Positions 30,743-34,827 of a DNA stretch of 34,827 nt are shown piece by piece (within the stretch, counting starts at the first letter, position 1; every line of letters begins with the position of its first letter). This DNA comes from Aphanocapsa sp. GSE-SYN-MK-11-07L (GTDB lineage: Bacteria; Cyanobacteriota; Cyanobacteriia; Thermosynechococcales; Thermosynechococcaceae). Made by a program: the position numbers and the translations under genes. Where the stretch lies: contig JAHHGS010000120.1 in the NCBI GenBank assembly GCA_019359715.1, forward strand, positions 1 through 34,827. Direction: 5' to 3'. The notes beneath the pieces are model-generated. The model worked only from the letters and a program-made list of their open reading frames with translations. It was not told the origin of the DNA and ran no database searches.

Positions 30743-32272
30743 ATGTGGAAAACGTTCTATATTAAATCGCATGAGCGCGGTATCTTGTACTACCGGGGCG
30801 ATTTTCGGCGTATTTTGCGCCCCGGTCACTATCGACGCCCCTGGTTCGGTCAATGGCAAATCGTCCCTCACGATTTAAGTCAGCCAGAAGCCAAAATCGA
30901 CAATCTAGAGCTATTGTTACAGACGCATCTCAGCGGATTGCAAGCCCACTTGCAGATTGTTCAGACCGCCTTTGGCGAGACGGCGCTCGTCTGTCTGGGG
31001 CAGCGTTGGGTGAGTGTTGCTCCCAACCAGTTGCGGGCATTTTGGCGTGGTTTTGTAGACGTTCAAATCCACCGCTTTAACTTGGAGGACAGCCTGGAAT
31101 TAGCCAGCGAGTTTGTGACTCAAATTAGAGGCATGACCATTGAGGGTCTGAAAAAGGTGCAATTATCCGAGTCAGAAATTGGCTTACTGTACGTGCAAGA
31201 TAACTTCCTGCGTCCACTGGGGCCAGGGGAGTATGCTTTTTGGACATTTAGTCGCAAAGTTGAAGTTCGGGTGTTCAGCCAAGTCAACCCAAAGCCTGAA
31301 TTTCCATCCGAAGAAGTGCTGATTGAGCAGCATCCTGAGTTTGTTGCCACTCACTGCCTGTCGGTGCAGTTGGATAGTGATACCGTTGCGATCGTCCGCT
31401 ATAAAGGCAAAGTGATCGCGATTTTGCCGCCTTGCAGCCGCAAGCTGTTTTGGCAAGGGGTTGAAATTGCAGAAATTAACGTTGTGGCCCAACCTAAACT
31501 GCCCCAGCGATTGGTAGCTGAGTTGGTGTCTGGGTTAACAGAAACCCTTTCGCTCAGTTACGAGGCTCTGCATCTGCTGGAAGTGCCTGCCCAGCATGTC
31601 GGCCTGTTATATCTGGATCAGGTCTTACAAGAAACTCTCCCGCCTGGGCTACATGCCTGGTGGATATTTGGGCGCTCATTCAAAACCGAAGCGATTGACC
31701 TCCGCTTGCAAATGCTAGAAATCTCTGGACAAGAAATTTTGTCGAGAGATAAGGTGCCGTTGCGATTAAACTTGACGGCAAGTTTTCGAGTGGTTAATCC
31801 AATCTTGGCCAAAAGTGCGCTGGCTGATATTCCCGGATTCCTCTACAAAGAATTACAGCTTGGCTTACGGTCTGCGGTTGGAACGCGATCGCTGGATACT
31901 CTGCTAGAAGATAAAGGTGCGATTGATGCTAGTGTTGCTGATTACATTCGCCCCAAGGTATCAGACTACGGGATTAAAATTGAATCCGTCGGAGTCAAAG
32001 ATATCATTCTACCCGGCGAAATCAAGGCAATCTTGAGCAAAGTTGTTGAGGCAGAGAAATCAGCCCAAGCCAATGTAGTGCGTCGTCGAGAAGAAACGGC
32101 TGCCACGCGCAGTATGCTAAACACAGCCAAGGTGATGGAAGACAATCCGGTGGCACTGCGCCTGAAGGAACTGGAAGTGCTGGAGCGAATTGCCGAGAAG
32201 ATTGACCACATCAACGTCAACGGCGGACTCGAAAGCATTTTGACCGATTTGATTCAGATCAAATCACAGTGA
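30743..32272 (+). CDS. SPFH/slipin-family protein with five N-terminal repeats
   Basis: A 509-aa protein. The C-terminal part (about 320-480) is an SPFH/prohibitin-like domain (LSRDKVPLRLNLTASFRVVN, then LLEDKGAIDASVADYI, DYGIKIESVGVKDIILPGEI) with a short helical tail. The N-terminal 310 residues hold five repeats of about 70 aa, each with a core like GLLYxxxxxxxxLxPGxYxxW; cores start near 10, 77, 141, 210 and 281. No transmembrane helix is seen, unlike classic stomatins. SPFH proteins form membrane-associated oligomers and scaffold other proteins. The function of this form is unknown. The start ATG at 30743 has no clear ribosome-binding site. Confidence 0.85.
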   Translation: MWKTFYIKSHERGILYYRGDFRRILRPGHYRRPWFGQWQIVPHDLSQPEAKIDNLELLLQTHLSGLQAHLQIVQTAFGETALVCLGQRWVSVAPNQLRAFWRGFVDVQIHRFNLEDSLELASEFVTQIRGMTIEGLKKVQLSESEIGLLYVQDNFLRPLGPGEYAFWTFSRKVEVRVFSQVNPKPEFPSEEVLIEQHPEFVATHCLSVQLDSDTVAIVRYKGKVIAILPPCSRKLFWQGVEIAEINVVAQPKLPQRLVAELVSGLTETLSLSYEALHLLEVPAQHVGLLYLDQVLQETLPPGLHAWWIFGRSFKTEAIDLRLQMLEISGQEILSRDKVPLRLNLTASFRVVNPILAKSALADIPGFLYKELQLGLRSAVGTRSLDTLLEDKGAIDASVADYIRPKVSDYGIKIESVGVKDIILPGEIKAILSKVVEAEKSAQANVVRRREETAATRSMLNTAKVMEDNPVALRLKELEVLERIAEKIDHINVNGGLESILTDLIQIKSQ

Positions 32273-32439
32273 AGCATCGACTAGCTCAGTTTGCTCAGTA
32301 CCTTCTGTTGAAATGCTCCAGGCAATTTCACAATGTAATGATGCCCTTGCGCCAAAGGGGGTGAGTCGTTCTTGAAGAGTGTTTTTGGCTTTGCACAAGT
32401 TTGTTGGTCATCTACTCAAGCATGTTGCAAGGTAAGTTC

Positions 32440-32745
32440 TTAAGCAGCACCTTCCTTCGTCGTAATCGATACCTTAAAGCCCAGCTCGTCTAATATTTCT
32501 AGTAAAGTAGCGAAGTCCAATTGATTTTGTTGTGAGAGCATTTCACAAATTGCTCTTCGGTCTGAGACTAGTTGTGAATGGTTCAGTAATGAGATTTGAG
32601 CTTCCACAACGTTTGCTAGTGCTAAACGTACTTCCTCAAAGCTGCCATCATCCAGTACAGCATCTAAATAGGCGGCAGCCTCTTGAGGATCTTTGAGAGA
32701 CTCAATTAGATAAGAACGATAGCTCCTACTCGTTGGCATTTTCAC
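32440..32745 (-). CDS. Addiction-module antidote protein, HigA-like
   Basis: A 101-aa protein: SRSYRSYLIESLKDPQEAAA then YLDAVLDDGSFEEVRLALAN at the N-terminus, followed by a helix-turn-helix-type C-terminal half ending in FATLLEILDELGFKVSI. This is the pattern of antidotes paired with RelE/HigB-type 'addiction module killer' toxins. It would bind the toxin and repress the operon. Its start overlaps the toxin gene by 20 bp, so the order is toxin first, antitoxin second. The 167 bp between it and the slipin gene hold nothing I can identify. Confidence 0.85.
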   Translation of the reverse strand: MKMPTSRSYRSYLIESLKDPQEAAAYLDAVLDDGSFEEVRLALANVVEAQISLLNHSQLVSDRRAICEMLSQQNQLDFATLLEILDELGFKVSITTKEGAA

Positions 32746-33070
32746 GTTGGTTGAAGTTAGTCCAAAATTCTTTAGCCTTTATGATGTCTTGCCTTTGAGT
32801 GCTTTTGTCTCCACCGCATAGAAGTAGCAGCACTAGCGTTTCAACTTGTGCAAAGTACATCCGGTAACCAGGGCCATAATTAATTCTAAACTCAAAAACC
32901 GCTTCTCCAACAGACCGATAGTCGCCTAAATTACCTAGGGCTACTCTATCAAGTCTTTTTTTGATTCTAGCTCTAGCCTCTCGATCTCTCAAAGAATCTA
33001 ACCATAGTGAAAATGGAGCATCGCCATCATCGGTTTCGTAAATCCTTAATTCGCTTGGTTGTGATTCCAT
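32726..33070 (-). CDS. RelE/ParE-superfamily toxin, HigB-like killer protein
   Basis: A 114-aa protein with the addiction-module killer signature: RIYETDDGDAPFSLWLDSLR, then ARARIKKRLDRVALGNLGDY, VFEFRINYGPGYRMYFAQ, and LLLLCGGDKSTQRQDI. Related toxins fold like RelE and cut mRNA on ribosomes or inhibit translation. The basic residues around RINYGPGYR and the GGDKSTQ motif are intact, so it is likely active. It is the first gene of the pair. A third MITE-like fragment lies just upstream and may supply or disturb its promoter. Confidence 0.9.
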   Translation of the reverse strand: MESQPSELRIYETDDGDAPFSLWLDSLRDREARARIKKRLDRVALGNLGDYRSVGEAVFEFRINYGPGYRMYFAQVETLVLLLLCGGDKSTQRQDIIKAKEFWTNFNQRENANE

Positions 33071-33101
33071 ATCAAGGCGATGGATATTGTGTCGCTAGTC
33101 T

Positions 33102-33183
33102 CAAAGTCCCCCTTTTTAAGGGAGATTTAGGGGGATCTGCAAGGGGGCAACGTCGCCCAAGATACCTTTAAAACACCCTTTTA
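33102..33183. mobile_element. MITE-like element, truncated third copy
   Basis: Holds half of the element: CCCCCTTTTTAAGGGAG, GGGGGATC, then GGGCAACGTCGCCCAAG and the terminal CCTTTAAAACACCCTTTTA. The stretch ending in GGGCAACG is the inverse of the left end of the copy at 20404 (CTTGGGCGACGTTGCC). The other half is missing. Its terminal TTA at 33181-33183 is also the stop codon (TAA) of the amine oxidase gene read from the other strand. Confidence 0.7.
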
Positions 33184-34515
33184 GCGCAATTGGGCTGCAA
33201 TTTGATCCGCTGCTTGCTGACCCGATCGAATTGCCCCTTCGATGTAATTTGTCCAGACGAGAGAACGTTCCGTTCCAGCCCAATACACACAGCCCACAGG
33301 TTGATTTAAGGCACTGCCAATTTTGCTGAAGACTCCAAGCGGCAGAGCAGTTATGCAGCCCCCTGTCCAGGCTTGGCGATTCCAGTCAAATTCAACGAAA
33401 TTTTGCGGACGGCGGGCGGCATCTCCGCAGATTTCAGCCAGGAAGTTTAAACAACAGGCTTTTCGTTCTGGAGCCGATAAGCTCGCATAGTCTGGGGATA
33501 GCAAGCCAACCAGAATGCCTTGACTGCCATCATCTGGCGAGACATCATAGACATCGAATCGGGTTGTTTCATCCAAAAAGTGGCTGCCTGTTGTTTGGGA
33601 TTGCCAGAATGGTTTTTCGTAAAATGCATAAAACTTGGCCCAACTCATGGTTCTCCACTCATCAATCAATTGACGATGCAGAATCGGCAGAAGCGGCTGG
33701 AATTCAATGCTTTTGACATCTTTCGGCATCATGGCCACGATCGCGGTTTTCGCTCTCACCGTTCCGCGATCGCTCATAATTTGAACTTGCGAACTGTCAT
33801 AGCCTGCAATCTGTCTGACTGGCGCATCTAACCAAATCTGATTGCCCAAGCGTTCAGCCAGTTTTAGTGAGAGCTGCTGCGATCCCCCAACAAATCGAAT
33901 TCCTTCTGCATCCACATTTAAGCCCAGAAAAACATCTCCAGTGGTATTAAAAAAATGCAGCATCCATAGCAGCGAGACTTGCCGCAGATCACCGCTAATC
34001 GTTTGGCGGGTGATTCCCGTAAACCAAGCTCTTCCTTCCATCGTCGTTGTATTCTGCTCAATCCAATCCTGCATTGTGAGTGCATCTAACCCTTCTGCAT
34101 CCTCGGCACTCCACGGTGCAGCTTGGGGCAGCGATCGTCGCAGCGTTTCAAATCGGCTCAATACCTGCTCGAAGTCTTGACGAGCCGCGTTGGAAGAAAA
34201 CGCATCCGGTGCTTCTAGGGTTGTCCAGCGATCGCCAATTTTAAATAGAAAATCTCCGGCTCGCTGTCCGGGTTTAGTTGCAATTCCGAGTTCGCTTGCT
34301 AAGGCTAAAAATTCACGATGGCTTAGGCCAGCCCAAGTGCCACCTTGCTCAACATAGGTGTCAGTCCCAATCAATTCACTGAACGTGCGGCCGCCAACCC
34401 GCGATCGAGCTTCCAACACAACAAACGATTTAATCCCCAATTTTTGCAGTTGCCAGGCGGCACTCAGACCAGAGATCCCTGCCCCAATAATTGCGGCATC
34501 AACGTTTAAATTCAT
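33181..34515 (-). CDS. Flavin-containing amine oxidase (FAD-dependent)
   Basis: A 444-aa flavoprotein of the monoamine oxidase/phytoene desaturase-like fold: dinucleotide-binding AAIIGAGISGLSAAWQL, then EARSRVGGRT, VEQGGTWAGLSH, and the C-terminal FAD-binding GTERSLVWTNYIEGAIRSGQ. Such enzymes oxidise primary or secondary amines, or amino acids, to imines with release of H2O2. No signal peptide is seen, so it is probably cytoplasmic. The substrate is unknown. The start ATG at 34515 follows GAAGGATGAATTT-type sequence with GAAGG upstream. Its stop codon lies within the terminal repeat of a MITE-like fragment. Confidence 0.9.
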   Translation of the reverse strand: MNLNVDAAIIGAGISGLSAAWQLQKLGIKSFVVLEARSRVGGRTFSELIGTDTYVEQGGTWAGLSHREFLALASELGIATKPGQRAGDFLFKIGDRWTTLEAPDAFSSNAARQDFEQVLSRFETLRRSLPQAAPWSAEDAEGLDALTMQDWIEQNTTTMEGRAWFTGITRQTISGDLRQVSLLWMLHFFNTTGDVFLGLNVDAEGIRFVGGSQQLSLKLAERLGNQIWLDAPVRQIAGYDSSQVQIMSDRGTVRAKTAIVAMMPKDVKSIEFQPLLPILHRQLIDEWRTMSWAKFYAFYEKPFWQSQTTGSHFLDETTRFDVYDVSPDDGSQGILVGLLSPDYASLSAPERKACCLNFLAEICGDAARRPQNFVEFDWNRQAWTGGCITALPLGVFSKIGSALNQPVGCVYWAGTERSLVWTNYIEGAIRSGQQAADQIAAQLR

Positions 34516-34707
34516 CCTTCAATTTCCCTGTCACTATTCTGGAAGGTTTTTGTGGTGCCAACACTCTAATACTGAAGTCGTCTCAAGGAAATGAAAGCGA
34601 TCACCCAGCAACGGATTGCTTGCTGGAGCAGTTGCCCCTAGAGCAGCTATCCCAGGTTCAGGCTGGCTATTGTAAGGATAAAAACTGTCAGGACGATCGC
34701 TCTGCTT

Positions 34708-34818
34708 AAAGACACTAACCTCGGCAGCCCAAAGACACTAACTTCGGCGGCCTAAAGACACTAACTTCGGCACCCAAATGACAGCAACCTCGGCGGGTCA
34801 TTTTTGAGAAACTTCGGC
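34708..34818 (+). repeat. Five regularly spaced 23-bp repeats, probable transposon-end binding sites
   Basis: The core AAC(C/T)TCGGC occurs at 34717, 34740, 34763, 34786 and 34810, spaced 23, 23, 23 and 24 bp. The first three units also share AAAGACACT before the core; the last two diverge (AATGACAGC; TTTTTGAGA). The array is direct, without spacers, and runs to the window edge. It resembles arrays of transposase-binding sites at the ends of IS21, Tn7 or Tn5053-like elements. The 192 bp before it (34516-34707) hold no gene I can support. Confidence 0.55.
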
Positions 34819-34827
34819 AGGTAATAT

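Noticed and set aside
34491-34709. 72-aa plus-strand frame ending in CKDKNCQDDRSA
   Set aside because: It looked briefly like a zinc-binding transposase fragment, but it overlaps the start of the amine oxidase and shows no further family pattern.
34708-34818. CRISPR array
   Set aside because: The repeats abut without unique spacers and diverge steadily; there are no cas genes in the window.

Overview
The window is chromosomal DNA of a cyanobacterium, probably a filamentous one. The evidence is the dense scatter of the HIP1 palindrome GCGATCGC, a Mg-protoporphyrin IX methyltransferase (ChlM), a fibrillin/PAP protein, a DUF928 protein, a Uma2 protein, and a TonB receptor with an N-terminal AMIN domain. 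Genus and species cannot be fixed from the sequence alone.

Layout. 0-0.9 kb: the end of a large Ig/PKD surface protein, apparently broken. 0.9-6.3 kb: short monocistronic genes (small secreted protein, CysQ-like phosphatase, FMN reductase, RluA-type pseudouridine synthase, exostosin-like glycosyltransferase, secreted protein, MIF-like tautomerase). 6.2-11.1 kb: a fibrillin, a dCache histidine kinase, a DUF928 protein and a small membrane protein. 11.1-15.2 kb: an iron-uptake pair, an AraC regulator followed by an AMIN-TonB receptor, with a tandem 21-bp repeat between them that looks like the operator. 15.1-17.1 kb: a PLP aminotransferase divergent from sfsA. 17.1-20.7 kb: an AT-rich accessory island without HIP1 sites, holding two orphan genes, an attC-like structure, a complete IS110-family element and a composite MITE-like repeat.

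20.7-24.1 kb: a gamma-glutamylcyclotransferase-like gene, a YefM-YoeB toxin-antitoxin pair with a palindromic operator, and a tight chlM-glycosyltransferase-ferredoxin-like run. 24.1-29.7 kb: HEAT-repeat and TPR proteins, uma2-ackA, a CobH-like protein lacking the expected catalytic His, and aroA. 29.7-30.7 kb: about 1 kb without proteins, containing a cluster of degenerate tRNA-like units and a second MITE-like copy. 30.7-34.5 kb: an SPFH/slipin protein with five N-terminal repeats, a HigBA-like toxin-antitoxin pair, a third MITE-like fragment whose tip overlaps the stop codon of the next gene, and a flavin amine oxidase. 34.7 kb to the end: five regularly spaced repeat cores running towards the window edge, probably one end of a further mobile element.

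The strongest functional linkages are AraC regulator with TonB receptor, chlM with its two followers, uma2 with ackA, and the two toxin-antitoxin modules. The most unusual parts are the 17-20.7 kb island (possible integron-cassette remnant plus IS110), the tRNA-like cluster, the five-repeat slipin, and the three related palindromic elements.
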